From Sulfurivermis fontis (lineage in GTDB: Bacteria > Pseudomonadota > Gammaproteobacteria > Thiohalomonadales > Thiohalomonadaceae), in contig NZ_AP018724.1 of the NCBI RefSeq assembly GCF_004001245.1, positions 1,976,501-2,040,500 on the forward strand: a stretch of 64,000 nucleotides of DNA. The letters run 5' to 3'. Under the pieces are notes generated by a model. That model did no database searches. It was not told the DNA's origin and worked only from the letters and a program-made list of their open reading frames with translations. Below are positions 37,965 through 46,594 of this stretch, in pieces. The translations under genes and the position numbers were made by a program. Position 1 is the first letter of the stretch. Every line of letters begins with the position of its first letter.

Positions 37965-38009
37965 TTCCCAGTTTGAGTTTCTTGTTTCAAAACCTGGAAC
38001 TCGAAACTT
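37965..38009. repeat. quasi-palindrome between convergent genes
   Basis: Short related words (CAGTTTGAGTTTC, TTGTTTC, TGGAACTCGAAACTT) form an imperfect inverted repeat filling the gap between folE2 and the convergent protease gene. It resembles in style the repeats at 21807 and 44842 and could act as a bidirectional transcription end. Confidence 0.5.
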
Positions 38010-38012
38010 ATT

Positions 38013-38651
38013 TCAGTATTTCTCCCGCAGCACCATCGCCTCGTTCTCGCGCCGCATCTCCAGGCGGTTGAGGAAGGACTGGCCGAGCAACACATCCGAC
38101 GGCTGCGTCCCCTCGAATACCACGGCAGTCACCTGGCGCAGGGTGATGCCGCCGAGCTGTACCCGGTCGAGGGTGACACGAAATACCGGCACCACATCCG
38201 AGGCGGTACTGGCCATGCCACGCTCACCGCGCACGCGGTAATCGATACCGAGACGACGCGCCTGCCTTGCATTCATGGCGATGTGGGTGGCTCCGGTGTC
38301 CACCAGAAAATCCACCGTCTGGCCGTTGATGCTGCCCGGCATGCGGTACATGCCGCGGGTGTCGGGCCAGACATGGACCTCGGCGCGCGGCGGCGCCTGA
38401 TAGCTGCCGCTGATATGGCCGCCCAGGGCCATGCGCTGTTCCTTGCCGTCGATCTCCAGCAACGCGCTCTCGCTATCCGCCGCCAGCAGTTTCACCCCCT
38501 CCGGGCTGGTATCTCCGACCTTGAGCACCCGCCGCGCCCCGTCGATCTCCAGTACGGCGCGGCCGCTGAACAATCCGACCACCGACACCTGGTCCACCGC
38601 CAAGACAGGCAACGACAGCAGTAACAGCAACACCAGCAACGGGTATTTCAT
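38013..38651 (-). CDS. retropepsin-like aspartic protease, exported
   Basis: A 212-residue protein with a signal peptide (LLLLLLSLPVLAV), an N-terminal beta domain (20-90) and a single retropepsin-like lobe (100-210) bearing the aspartate motif FLVDTGATHIAMN (about 122) and the later VLLGQSFLNRL. Such one-lobe enzymes must dimerise to form the active site. Periplasmic location is inferred. GGGAGGCGGTT precedes ATG 38651, and a longer upstream frame overlapping pgpA was rejected. It follows pgpA by 52 bp at the end of the rib-nusB-thiL-pgpA unit. Confidence 0.88.
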   Translation of the reverse strand: MKYPLLVLLLLLSLPVLAVDQVSVVGLFSGRAVLEIDGARRVLKVGDTSPEGVKLLAADSESALLEIDGKEQRMALGGHISGSYQAPPRAEVHVWPDTRGMYRMPGSINGQTVDFLVDTGATHIAMNARQARRLGIDYRVRGERGMASTASDVVPVFRVTLDRVQLGGITLRQVTAVVFEGTQPSDVLLGQSFLNRLEMRRENEAMVLREKY

Positions 38652-38675
38652 AACCGCCTCCCGCGACGACCCGAC

Positions 38676-38705
38676 AGGATGGGCCTGCCTCACTTTGCCC
38701 ATCCT
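38676..38705. repeat. REP-like hairpin (AGGATGGGC arms)
   Basis: Nine-base arms AGGATGGGC and GCCCATCCT enclose a 12-base loop ending CTTT at the pgpA 3' end, overlapping its stop codon. A related hairpin occurs at 40213-40237. Confidence 0.6.
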
Positions 38706-39180
38706 ACGCACTTGCCAACAGCGCCACACCCTGCAACACCAGCCAGGCCAGCGCACCGGCCAGGATATCGTCCAGCATGATGCCAAGACCGTCGTGCACA
38801 TGACGATCGATCCAGCGTATCGGCCAGGGCTTGAGGATATCGAACAGGCGAAACAACACAAAACCGAGCAGCAGCCACTGCCAGCCGGAGGGCGCGGCGG
38901 TCATGGTGATGAAATAACCCACCACCTCGTCCCACACGATGGCCGGATGATCGTGTTCGCCCAGGGCCTCTGCCGTGTAGTCGCACAACCAGACGCCGAG
39001 GAAGGCGGCGGCCATCACCAGCGCCAGATACGGCGCCAGCGCCAGATCGCTGCACAGCCAGTACAGCGGCACCGCCGCCAGCGTGCCGAAGGTTCCCGGC
39101 GCCTTGGGCGCGAGTCCGCTGCCGAAACCGAAGGACAGCAGGTGGGCCAGGTTGCGCAGCATCTTTACGTTGGGACGCAT
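38704..39180 (-). CDS. pgpA: phosphatidylglycerophosphatase A
   Basis: A 158-residue inner-membrane phosphatase producing phosphatidylglycerol. The signature GFGSGLAPKAPGTFGTL (about 17-33), WDEVVGY (about 83) and LFRLFDILKPWPI are conserved, with three or four membrane segments. ATG 39180 lies four bases from the thiL stop, so they are co-translated. A longer frame running antisense into thiL was rejected. Confidence 0.95.
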   Translation of the reverse strand: MRPNVKMLRNLAHLLSFGFGSGLAPKAPGTFGTLAAVPLYWLCSDLALAPYLALVMAAAFLGVWLCDYTAEALGEHDHPAIVWDEVVGYFITMTAAPSGWQWLLLGFVLFRLFDILKPWPIRWIDRHVHDGLGIMLDDILAGALAWLVLQGVALLASA

Positions 39181-39184
39181 GATG

Positions 39185-40156
39185 TCAGCCGAAGTGATCG
39201 AAGCCGTGGGGCAAGTCTTGCAGCAACGCACCGTCGGCCTGCACCAAACGCAGACCCGCTTCCGCTTCAATGCGGCCGATACAATGACAGCTGCATTCCA
39301 GTGTGGCGCACACCAGCTCCGCTGCATCACGCCGTGCCGGCGGCACGGTAAAACACAGCTCATAGTCGTCGCCGGACGCAAGCGCATAACGCCAGCGTTC
39401 CGCGGCCTCCGGCAGTACATGCTGCATCGCCGGCGAGCAAGGCAACTGCGCCAGTTCCAGCCTTGCGCCCACACCGCTGCGTTCAAGAATATGGCCGAGA
39501 TCGGCGGCGAGGCCGTCGGAGATATCGATGGCGGCGGAGGCGATACCGCGCAACGCCAGTCCCGCCGCGACACGCGGCTCGGGACGGTCCAGCCGCGCAC
39601 GCAAATAGTCGGCATGTGCCGCAGCAGTACTGCGTTGCCCCAAGGCGAGTTCAAGCCCGAGTCCGGCATCACCCGGCGTGCCGGTGACATAAATGAGATC
39701 GCCAGCCTTGGCGCCGTCACGACGCAGGGCCTGCCCTTGGGGAACGAAACCGTGCAACTGCAGGGAAATCACGCGCGGCCCGCGCACGGTATCGCCACCG
39801 ACCAGTTGCACGCGAAAACGCCGCGCAAGGGAGAACAGGCCATCGGCGAAGCCCTGCAGCCACCCCTCATCGGCCTCGGGCAGACTGAGCGCCAGCGTCG
39901 CCCAGGCCGGCTCGGCCCCCATGGCGGCGAGATCACTCAGCCCCACGGCCAGCGCCTTGTGTCCCAACGCCGCCGCATCGGTGCCTTGGGGATAGTGGCG
40001 TCCTTCCACCAGCGCATCGATGGACACCGCCAGTTCCATGCCGGCAGGCACGCGCAGCAGGGCGCAGTCGTCGCCCACCCCGAGGACAACGTCATCGCGC
40101 CGCACGCCGCGTGCGGTGAAATAACGTTCGATGAGGTTGAACTCGGACAGGCTCAT
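39185..40156 (-). CDS. thiL: thiamine-monophosphate kinase
   Basis: A 323-residue kinase making thiamine diphosphate, the cofactor of Dxs. Features: SEFNLIERYF start, GVGDDCALL (about 25), the metal-site region VSIDALVEGRHY, LSDLAAMGAEP (about 75), VGGDTVRGP and DISDGLAADLGH (about 213). It lies between nusB and pgpA, the usual order. Confidence 0.96.
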   Translation of the reverse strand: MSLSEFNLIERYFTARGVRRDDVVLGVGDDCALLRVPAGMELAVSIDALVEGRHYPQGTDAAALGHKALAVGLSDLAAMGAEPAWATLALSLPEADEGWLQGFADGLFSLARRFRVQLVGGDTVRGPRVISLQLHGFVPQGQALRRDGAKAGDLIYVTGTPGDAGLGLELALGQRSTAAAHADYLRARLDRPEPRVAAGLALRGIASAAIDISDGLAADLGHILERSGVGARLELAQLPCSPAMQHVLPEAAERWRYALASGDDYELCFTVPPARRDAAELVCATLECSCHCIGRIEAEAGLRLVQADGALLQDLPHGFDHFG

Positions 40157-40212
40157 GGGAAAGTCCGGTGTATGGTGCGGCGGAACTCAGACACCTGCCA
40201 CGGTGATGAATT

Positions 40213-40237
40213 GGTGGGCCGCTGCGCTTTGCCCACC
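40213..40237. repeat. REP-like hairpin (GGTGGGC arms)
   Basis: Seven-base arms GGTGGGC and GCCCACC with an 11-base loop ending CTTT lie in the 87-bp gap between nusB and thiL. It shares its design with the hairpin at 38676-38705. Confidence 0.6.
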
Positions 40238-40243
40238 TTACAT

Positions 40244-40669
40244 CTAGCGCGCCTTGACTTCCACCGCGCGCACCTGGCGCGCCACCTTGTCCAGCACGCT
40301 GTTGACGTATTTGTGGCCCTGTTCGCCACCGAACATCTTGGCCAGTTCCACCGCCTCGTTGATGACCACACGGTAGGGCGTGTCGAGATGGAACTTCAGT
40401 TCATAGCAGCCCATGCGCAGGATGGCGCGCTCCACCGGGTCCACCTGCGGCAGCGGCCGATCGAGCAGCGGCGTAAGCAGGCCGTCGAGCTCGTCCAGAC
40501 GGGCCGGCACCTCGTGCAGCAGCTCATGGAAAAACTCCAGATCGGCCTTGCCCATTTCGCGTTCTTCCAGGAACTGGGTTTCAATCTCGCCCAGATTCTG
40601 CGCGGTGAGCTGCCATTGATAGAGTGCCTGCACCGCCCGCTGGCGGGCACGGCTGCGCGCCTTGCTCAT
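40244..40669 (-). CDS. nusB: transcription antitermination factor NusB
   Basis: A 141-residue all-helical RNA-binding protein that partners NusE (S10) at boxA in rRNA operons. Conserved ARQRAVQALYQWQ at the start, ERAILRMGCYEL (about 80) and VVINEAVELAKMFGGEQGHKYVNSVLD (about 101-127, in two stretches). The ATG follows the ribH stop by two bases. Confidence 0.96.
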   Translation of the reverse strand: MSKARSRARQRAVQALYQWQLTAQNLGEIETQFLEEREMGKADLEFFHELLHEVPARLDELDGLLTPLLDRPLPQVDPVERAILRMGCYELKFHLDTPYRVVINEAVELAKMFGGEQGHKYVNSVLDKVARQVRAVEVKAR

Positions 40670-40671
40670 GG

Positions 40672-41145
40672 TTACTGCATCTGTCCCAGCAGGTTCACCA
40701 TCTCGATGGCTGACAACGCCGCCTCGGCCCCCTTGTTGCCTGCCTTGGTGCCGGCGCGCTCGATGGCCTGATCGATGGTATCCACCGTGAGCACGCCGAA
40801 GGCCACCGGCACGCTGTGCTGCATCATCACCGCGGCCAGCCCCTTGGTGCATTCGCCGGCCACGTATTCGAAGTGCGGGGTACCGCCGCGGATCACCGCA
40901 CCGAGGGCGATGATGGCGTCGTACTTGCCGGCCTGGGCCATGCGCTGCGCGGCCAGCGGGATTTCGAAGGCGCCGGGAACGCGGACGATCTCGATGTTCT
41001 TGTCCACCGCACCATGACGACGCAGGGTATCGAGCGCGCCTTCCAGCAGGCTTTCGACGATGAAACTGTTGAAGCGGCCCACCACGATGCCGAAGCGGGC
41101 ATTGTTGATCACCATGCTGCCTTCGTAAGTCTTGATCTCGCTCAT
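40672..41145 (-). CDS. ribH: 6,7-dimethyl-8-ribityllumazine synthase
   Basis: A 157-residue enzyme forming lumazine from DHBP and the ribitylaminopyrimidine. Substrate-binding segments: [42 protein letters not shown] (catalytic His) and [19 protein letters not shown]. Normally assembles as pentamers or 60-mers. Lies between ribBA and nusB. Confidence 0.97.
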   Translation of the reverse strand: MSEIKTYEGSMVINNARFGIVVGRFNSFIVESLLEGALDTLRRHGAVDKNIEIVRVPGAFEIPLAAQRMAQAGKYDAIIALGAVIRGGTPHFEYVAGECTKGLAAVMMQHSVPVAFGVLTVDTIDQAIERAGTKAGNKGAEAALSAIEMVNLLGQMQ

Positions 41146-41234
41146 GATGCATTCCTTGTTGCTGGTTAATTATGTTCTTGTCTCGCCCCGCGCAGGGCTG
41201 GTCGTGTTCGCGGCAGGCAGCCCCTGGTCCGCGC

Positions 41235-42347
41235 CTACTCCTGCGCTATGTATTCCACCACTTCCAGCCCGAAGCCCGGCAGGCCATGCATGCGCTTGGG
41301 CGAACTCATCACCCGCATGCGGCGCACGCCGAGGTCGAGCAGGATCTGCGCGCCGATACCGTAGGTGCGCAGGTCCGCCCCCTTGCCCTCGCGCGGCAGG
41401 CTGACACCCTCGTCCTCCAACTGGTAGTCCTTGATGTGGCGCAGCAACTCGTCAGCGCTTTCCTGCTGCCGCAGCACGATGGCTATACCGCTGCCCTGCC
41501 TGGCAATGTACTCCAGGGCACTGTGCAAGGGCCAGCCACAGTCACTGCGCTGGTTGGCGAACAGGTCACACAGGGTGTTCTGCATGTGTACGCGCACCAG
41601 CGTCGGCTGTTCGGCAGAAATGTCACCCTTGACCAGGGCCAGGTGCATCTCGCGCTCGATGAGGTCGCGGTAGGCCACCAGCTTGAACTCGCCGAAGGCG
41701 GTAGGCAGTTTACACACCGCCACGCGCTCCACCGTCGGCTCGTTCTGCAGGCGGTACTGGATCAGATCGGCAATGGTACCCATCTTGAGACCGTGCTGCT
41801 GGGCGAAGATCTCCAGGTCGGGGCGGCGCGCCATGGTGCCGTCCTCATTGAGAATCTCGACGATCACCGCCGCCGGCTCCAGCCCGGCGAGGCGGGTCAG
41901 GTCGCAACCGGCCTCCGTGTGGCCGGCACGGGTCAGCACACCCCCCGGACGGGCCATCAGCGGGAAGATGTGCCCCGGCTGCACGATGTCCGCCGGCCCG
42001 GCATTGGGCGCCACTGCCGTGCGCACGGTGTGGGCCCGGTCATAGGCGGAGATACCAGTGGTCACACCATGCGCTGCCTCGATGGACAGCGTGAAGGCAG
42101 TACCGTGCTTTTCGTTGTTGTTGCTCACCATCAAGGGCAGGCGCAACTGCTCGCAGCGCTCCTTGGTGAGGGTAAGGCAGATCAGGCCGCGGCCGTAACG
42201 GGCCATGAAGTTGATGTCCTCGGGACGCACCAGCGAAGCAGCCATGATCAGATCGCCTTCGTTTTCGCGGTCCTCGTCGTCCATCAGGACCACCATCTTG
42301 CCGTGGCGGATATCCTCGATGATTTCTTCTGTCGTATTCAGTGCCAT
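41235..42347 (-). CDS. ribBA: 3,4-dihydroxy-2-butanone 4-phosphate synthase with degenerate GTP cyclohydrolase II domain
   Basis: A 370-residue two-domain protein. The DHBP synthase domain (1-200) is intact: [43 protein letters not shown]. In the C-terminal cyclohydrolase II-like domain the zinc-site Cys pattern is reduced (RSDCG in place of RCDCG, and HMQNTLCD in place of HSECLTGD) and the catalytic loop GRGIGL is replaced by RQQESADEL. So only the RibB activity is expected; a separate RibA should exist elsewhere. Similar degenerate fusions are known in gammaproteobacteria. It lies between ribE and ribH. Confidence 0.9.
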   Translation of the reverse strand: MALNTTEEIIEDIRHGKMVVLMDDEDRENEGDLIMAASLVRPEDINFMARYGRGLICLTLTKERCEQLRLPLMVSNNNEKHGTAFTLSIEAAHGVTTGISAYDRAHTVRTAVAPNAGPADIVQPGHIFPLMARPGGVLTRAGHTEAGCDLTRLAGLEPAAVIVEILNEDGTMARRPDLEIFAQQHGLKMGTIADLIQYRLQNEPTVERVAVCKLPTAFGEFKLVAYRDLIEREMHLALVKGDISAEQPTLVRVHMQNTLCDLFANQRSDCGWPLHSALEYIARQGSGIAIVLRQQESADELLRHIKDYQLEDEGVSLPREGKGADLRTYGIGAQILLDLGVRRMRVMSSPKRMHGLPGFGLEVVEYIAQE

Positions 42348-42398
42348 TGTCGTATTCAGTCCGGTGCTCGTTACTCAGATCGCGCTCTGCTGGCGCTG

Positions 42399-43058
42399 TT
42401 ATTTCAGAAAGCCATACTGGGCGAGAAATTCCATGGTCATGCCGCGTGTCGGCGCTTCCGCTGCCCGCTCACCGAGCAGCAGACGCTCCAGATAACGGGC
42501 GATGACGTCCACTTCGAGATTCACGCGCCGCCCCGGCGCGAAATCGGCCAGGGTGGTTTCCTGCAAGGTGTGGGGCACGATATTCAGTTCGAACTCGGCG
42601 CCGTGCACAGCATTTACCGTCAGACTGACGCCGTCGATGGTGATGGACCCCTTGGCGGCGATGTAGCGGGCCAGTTCGGCCGGCGCCTTGAGACGAAAAC
42701 GCACCGAACGGCCGTCGCTGCCGCGGCTCACCACCTCCCCCACACCGTCGACGTGGCCGCTCACCAGGTGGCCGCCGAGGCGCGAGGTCGGCAGCAGCGC
42801 CTTTTCCAGATTGACGCGACTGCCCACGCGCAATTCGGCAAAGCTGGTATGCGCCAGGGTCTCGCCGGAGACGTCGGCCCAGAAACCGTCGCCCGGCAGT
42901 TCCACCACCGTCAGGCAGACACCGTTGACGGCGATGCTGTCGCCGAGTTGCACATCGCCCAGGTCCAGCGCGCCGCTGCGGATGCGCAGGCGGTAATCGA
43001 CACCCTGATGCTGCAGGGCGGCAACCTCGCCGATGGCCTGGATGATGCCGGTGAACAT
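42399..43058 (-). CDS. ribE: riboflavin synthase alpha chain
   Basis: A 219-residue enzyme dismutating two lumazines to riboflavin. Two lumazine-binding repeats are visible: MFTGIIQAIGEV, GDSIAVNGVCLTV (1-95) and GHLVSGHVDGVGEV, GSITIDGVSLTVN (96-195). Three bases separate it from the ribD stop, and it precedes ribBA by 51 bp. Confidence 0.97.
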   Translation of the reverse strand: MFTGIIQAIGEVAALQHQGVDYRLRIRSGALDLGDVQLGDSIAVNGVCLTVVELPGDGFWADVSGETLAHTSFAELRVGSRVNLEKALLPTSRLGGHLVSGHVDGVGEVVSRGSDGRSVRFRLKAPAELARYIAAKGSITIDGVSLTVNAVHGAEFELNIVPHTLQETTLADFAPGRRVNLEVDVIARYLERLLLGERAAEAPTRGMTMEFLAQYGFLK

Positions 43059-43061
43059 GAT

Positions 43062-44180
43062 TTATGCGTTCGCCTTCTGCTCAATCTTGGCGGTGATACG
43101 CCAGTCCCGCCCCACCGCACGCAGGTCGGTGATGTTCAGTTCGATGCGCTGCGCCATACGCTCCATGCCGGGCAGACGGAACAGGCCGCGCGCGGCATCG
43201 CCCATCAAGAGCGGCGCCATATAGATGACCAGCTCATCGATGAGTCCCGCCTGCAGCATGGCGCCACTCAAGGTCGCACCGGTCTCCACCAGCACCTCAT
43301 TTACTTGGCGCTCGGCCAGCAGACGCAGAGTTCCCTCCAGATCGACACGATCCAGGCCCTGGGGCAGGTACACCACCTCGGCACCGGCCCGTTCCAACCG
43401 CTGCCGCGCCGTCGTCTCGTTACAGGCCGTGATCACCAGCACACCGCCCGGCTGCTGCAACAGACGCGAACTCTCCGGCATGGACAGGCGCGGGTCCAGC
43501 ACCACACGCAGCGGCTGCCGCTCACGCCCGCCCGGCAAGGGAAAGCGCACCGTCAGATTGGGATCATCGGCCAGCACGGTGCCGATACCGGTGATGATGG
43601 CACAGCTGCGTGCGCGCAGGCGCTGCACGTCTTCGCGTGCCTCACTGCCGGTAATCCATTTGCTCTCGCCCGAGGCCATCGCCGTGCGCCCGTCCAGGCT
43701 CATCGCCAGTTTGCAGCGCACATAGGGCCGCTCGTCACGCATGCGACGGATGAAGCCGGGATTGAGCGCCTCGGCCTGTACGTGCATCAGACCGGAGGCC
43801 ACCGCGATACCAGCCTCGTGCAGACGCCGCAACCCGTTGCCGGCCACCAGCGGATTGGGATCCTCCATCGCCGCGACCACACGACTCACACCGGCGTTCA
43901 GCAGTGCATCGGCGCAGGGCGGCGTGCGGCCATGATGGCTGCACGGCTCCAGCGTCACGTAGGCGGTGGCGCCACGTGCGCGCTCGCCCGCCTCTGCCAG
44001 GGCATGCACCTCGGCATGAGGACCGCCGGCGAACTCGTGCCAGCCCTCACCCACCACCGTATCATCCTTGACGATGACACAGCCGACACGCGGATTCGGC
44101 GTGGTGGTATACAGGCCGCGCTCGGCCAGTTGCAGGGCACGGGCCATATAGGCGTGATCGGCAGCGGAAAACTCAGACAT
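43062..44180 (-). CDS. ribD: bifunctional riboflavin deaminase/reductase
   Basis: A 372-residue enzyme for the second and third steps of riboflavin synthesis. The N-terminal deaminase has the zinc motif HAEVHAL (about 53) and PCSHHGRTPPC (about 78); the C-terminal reductase (150-365) shows MSLDGRTAMASGESKWITG and LVETGATLSGAML. First gene of the rib group, downstream of nrdR across a 146-bp repeat-containing gap. No FMN riboswitch was recognised upstream. Confidence 0.96.
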   Translation of the reverse strand: MSEFSAADHAYMARALQLAERGLYTTTPNPRVGCVIVKDDTVVGEGWHEFAGGPHAEVHALAEAGERARGATAYVTLEPCSHHGRTPPCADALLNAGVSRVVAAMEDPNPLVAGNGLRRLHEAGIAVASGLMHVQAEALNPGFIRRMRDERPYVRCKLAMSLDGRTAMASGESKWITGSEAREDVQRLRARSCAIITGIGTVLADDPNLTVRFPLPGGRERQPLRVVLDPRLSMPESSRLLQQPGGVLVITACNETTARQRLERAGAEVVYLPQGLDRVDLEGTLRLLAERQVNEVLVETGATLSGAMLQAGLIDELVIYMAPLLMGDAARGLFRLPGMERMAQRIELNITDLRAVGRDWRITAKIEQKANA

Positions 44181-44194
44181 CCGGTTACCCTAAG

Positions 44195-44325
44195 AAAAAC
44201 CGTTTAATCCGCAGATGAACGCCAATGGGCGCGAATCCAGGCATAGGAGCAGGGCCATCACATCGATCCGCCCGCCGGGCATGAACATTCGCGTATATTT
44301 GCGTTCATTCGCGGACTGATTAGGT
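44195..44325. repeat. GAATGAACGC-type inverted repeat, copy 1
   Basis: Outer arms TCCGCAGATGAACGC (plus strand, about 44209) and GCGTTCATTCGCGGA (about 44302) enclose about 75 bp with further partial copies (ATTCGCGTATATTTGCG). It fills the nrdR-ribD gap. A second copy with the same right arm is at 58455-58572. Such sequences form long hairpins; function unknown. Confidence 0.65.
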
Positions 44326-44326
44326 T

Positions 44327-44833
44327 CTACTCCTTTTCGCCATCGAGCAGCGTGAGCTGGCTGCGCTTCACCTGTGCCGGCGGCTCGTTCTGCAGGCGCT
44401 CGATCTCTTCACGAAAGGCATTCACATCCTGGAAGCGGCGATACACCGAGGCAAAGCGCACGTAGGCCACCTCGTCCAGTTCGCGCAGCTCCTCCATCAC
44501 CCACTCCCCTACCAGGCGCGTCGGCAGCTCGCGCTCGCCGCTGCTGCGCAGGCGGTGCAGGATGCGGCTGATGGCCGCCTCGATGGCCTCGGTGCCCACC
44601 GGACGCTTTTCCAACGCGCGCAGGAAGCCGGCACGCAGTTTGTCCTCGTTGAACGGCTCGCGTGCTCCGCTCTGCTTCACCATGCGCGGCATCACCAGCT
44701 CGGCGATCTCGAAGGTGGTGAAACGCTCGCCGCAGGTCAGGCATTCGCGCCGACGCCGCACGGCATCGCCGTCATTGGCCAGACGCGAGTCGATGACCTT
44801 GGTATCGGGGGCGTCGCAGAAGGGGCAGCGCAT
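44327..44833 (-). CDS. nrdR: transcriptional repressor NrdR
   Basis: A 168-residue repressor of ribonucleotide reductase genes. The zinc ribbon CPFC...CLTCGERF (1-35) and an ATP-cone (about 48-138) are intact. Binds NrdR boxes in response to ATP/dATP. Lies between glyA and ribD, the typical gammaproteobacterial arrangement. Confidence 0.96.
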   Translation of the reverse strand: MRCPFCDAPDTKVIDSRLANDGDAVRRRRECLTCGERFTTFEIAELVMPRMVKQSGAREPFNEDKLRAGFLRALEKRPVGTEAIEAAISRILHRLRSSGERELPTRLVGEWVMEELRELDEVAYVRFASVYRRFQDVNAFREEIERLQNEPPAQVKRSQLTLLDGEKE

Positions 44834-44841
44834 CGTTGAGT

Positions 44842-44910
44842 TCCAAGTGGCAAGTTACAAGTTGCAAGTTATTTTCTTGCCACTTGTCACTTGATACTTG
44901 TTACTTGCCG
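44842..44910. repeat. CAAGTTACAAGT-type quasi-palindrome
   Basis: Perfect 11-bp arms CAAGTGGCAAG (44844-44854) and CTTGCCACTTG (44876-44886) flank iterated words (CAAGTTACAAGTTGCAAGTT), with further ACTTG copies running into the glyA stop region. It fills the glyA-nrdR gap. Confidence 0.65.
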
Positions 44911-46157
44911 TATACAGGCAACCGCTTGCACACATCCAGCACCTTGGCCTTCACCTGTGCGATCACGGCGGCGTCGCCGCGCGCATCGATCACATCACAA
45001 ATCCAGCCCGCCAGTTCGGTGGCCTCGGCTTCCTTGAAACCGCGGGTGGTGATCGCCGGGGTGCCGATGCGGATACCGCTGGTGACAAAGGGCGACTGCG
45101 GGTCATTGGGTACGGAATTCTTGTTCACGGTGATGTAGGCACTGCCCAGCCAGGCATCGACGTCCTTGCCGGTCAGGCCCTGCTTGATGAAGCTGACCAG
45201 GAACAGGTGGTTGTCGGTACCACCGGACACCACGTCGAAACCGCGCGCCAGAAAGACCTTGGCCATGGCGCGGGCGTTGACCACCACCTGCTGCTGGTAG
45301 GCCTTGAACTCCGGTTGCAGCGCCTCCTTGAAGGCCACCGCCTTGGCGGCGATGACGTGCATCAGCGGACCACCTTGGATACCGGGGAACACCAGCGAGT
45401 TGAGCTTCTTCTCCAGGTCCGGGTTGGACTTGGCCAGGATGATGCCGCCGCGCGGGCCGCGCAGGGTCTTGTGAGTGGTGGTGGTGGTGACGTCGGCGAT
45501 CTGCACCGGGTTGGGATACACACCGGCGGCGACCAGTCCTGCCACATGCGCCATGTCCACGAACAGATAGGCACCCACCTTGTCGGCGATGGCGCGGAAG
45601 CGCTGCCAATCCACCACGCGGGAATAGGCGGAAAAGCCGGCAACGATCATCTTCGGCTTGTGCTCCAGGGCCAGGGCCCCGACCTGGTCGTAATCGATCT
45701 CGCCGGTCTTCTCGTTCAGCCCGTACTGCACGGAATGATAAATCTTGCCGGAGAAATTGACCTTGGCGCCGTGGGTCAGGTGGCCGCCGTGGGCCAGCGA
45801 CATGCCCAGTACGGTGTCGCCCGGCTCCAGCAGCGCCATGTACACGGCGGCATTGGCCTGGGAACCGGAGTGGGGCTGCACGTTGGCGTAATCGGCGCCG
45901 AACAGCTGCTTGGCGCGGTCGATGGCCAGCTGCTCGGCCACGTCGACGTATTCACAGCCACCGTAGTAGCGCTTGCCGGGATAGCCTTCGGCGTACTTGT
46001 TGGTCAGGGAGGAGCCCTGGGCCTCCATCACGCGCGGGCTGGCATAGTTCTCGGAGGCGATGAGTTCGATGTGCTCTTCCTGACGCACCCGCTCCTGCTC
46101 CATCGCGTTCCACAGTTCGTCGTCAAACCCGGCAATGTGCATCTGCTTGGTAAACAT
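44901..46157 (-). CDS. glyA: serine hydroxymethyltransferase
   Basis: A 418-residue PLP enzyme interconverting serine and glycine and charging tetrahydrofolate with one-carbon units. [15 protein letters not shown] (about 34), [14 protein letters not shown] and the PLP lysine in [15 protein letters not shown] (about 230) are present. ATG 46157 has AGGGGATG upstream; a longer frame to 46292 was rejected. Ahead of nrdR. Confidence 0.97.
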   Translation of the reverse strand: MFTKQMHIAGFDDELWNAMEQERVRQEEHIELIASENYASPRVMEAQGSSLTNKYAEGYPGKRYYGGCEYVDVAEQLAIDRAKQLFGADYANVQPHSGSQANAAVYMALLEPGDTVLGMSLAHGGHLTHGAKVNFSGKIYHSVQYGLNEKTGEIDYDQVGALALEHKPKMIVAGFSAYSRVVDWQRFRAIADKVGAYLFVDMAHVAGLVAAGVYPNPVQIADVTTTTTHKTLRGPRGGIILAKSNPDLEKKLNSLVFPGIQGGPLMHVIAAKAVAFKEALQPEFKAYQQQVVVNARAMAKVFLARGFDVVSGGTDNHLFLVSFIKQGLTGKDVDAWLGSAYITVNKNSVPNDPQSPFVTSGIRIGTPAITTRGFKEAEATELAGWICDVIDARGDAAVIAQVKAKVLDVCKRLPVYGK

Positions 46158-46308
46158 CCGGCATCCCCTGGCAAAATCGGTAGAAGAATCAGAAATATGC
46201 ACGCCGGCCCATGCACCGGCGGAAAGGGTACGCATATTACCCGATCCGGGCCGATATTGCATGGTATGCCCCGGAGAGGCGCCGCCGGCCACCCCGCCCC
46301 CGGAAATG

Positions 46309-46333
46309 AAAAAGCCCCGCCGAAGCGGGGCCT
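46309..46333 (-). terminator. intrinsic terminator, minus strand
   Basis: A GCCCCGC stem with a four-base loop is followed on the minus strand by five T residues. It is placed to end transcription from the exported-protein gene at 46595-47515, but MITE copy 3 now lies between that gene's stop and this terminator. Confidence 0.85.
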
Positions 46334-46441
46334 TGCAATGAATACCTGTCCGATGGTCAGCTTCCCTGGGCCCTGACGGGCTTCTCTTTCTCTCCTCCCC
46401 CCTTTCCGGGTTGTATTTGTCCGCCTACTCCGACGGATTGG

Positions 46442-46594
46442 GGAAGCTCTGAATAAGTTCAGAGCTTCCGCGGCACAGGAATGTGCCGCCATTTTCCAAC
46501 GACGATAAGTCGTTGGAAAATGAAGCCAAGCGAAAATCACGCTTTTCGCTTGGCGTGGTCTGAGAAGTCCAGGATGGACTTATTCAGACCTTCC
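46442..46594 (+). mobile_element. MITE-like element, copy 3 (153 bp)
   Basis: It begins GGAAGCTCTGAATAAGT and ends ACTTATTCAGACCTTCC. It contains the 12-bp hairpin, the GCGGCACA stem, an AACGAC/GTCGTT stem, a GCCAAGCGAAAA stem and the AAGTCC/GGACTT stem. Relative to copy 1 it lacks the GTCCACGG...GGGAGCGACC portion. The flanks are TTGG and TTAG, a target duplication with one mismatch. The right flank supplies the TAA stop of the minus-strand gene that ends at 46595. Confidence 0.82.

Noticed and set aside
41172-44207. 1011-residue plus-strand open frame
   Set aside because: It is the antisense of ribBA, ribE and ribD; the composition is His/Gln/Arg-rich with no domain, and it crosses several real gene boundaries.
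44181-44326. FMN riboswitch upstream of ribD
   Set aside because: The gap is explained by a palindromic repeat and I could not recognise the conserved FMN aptamer segments.
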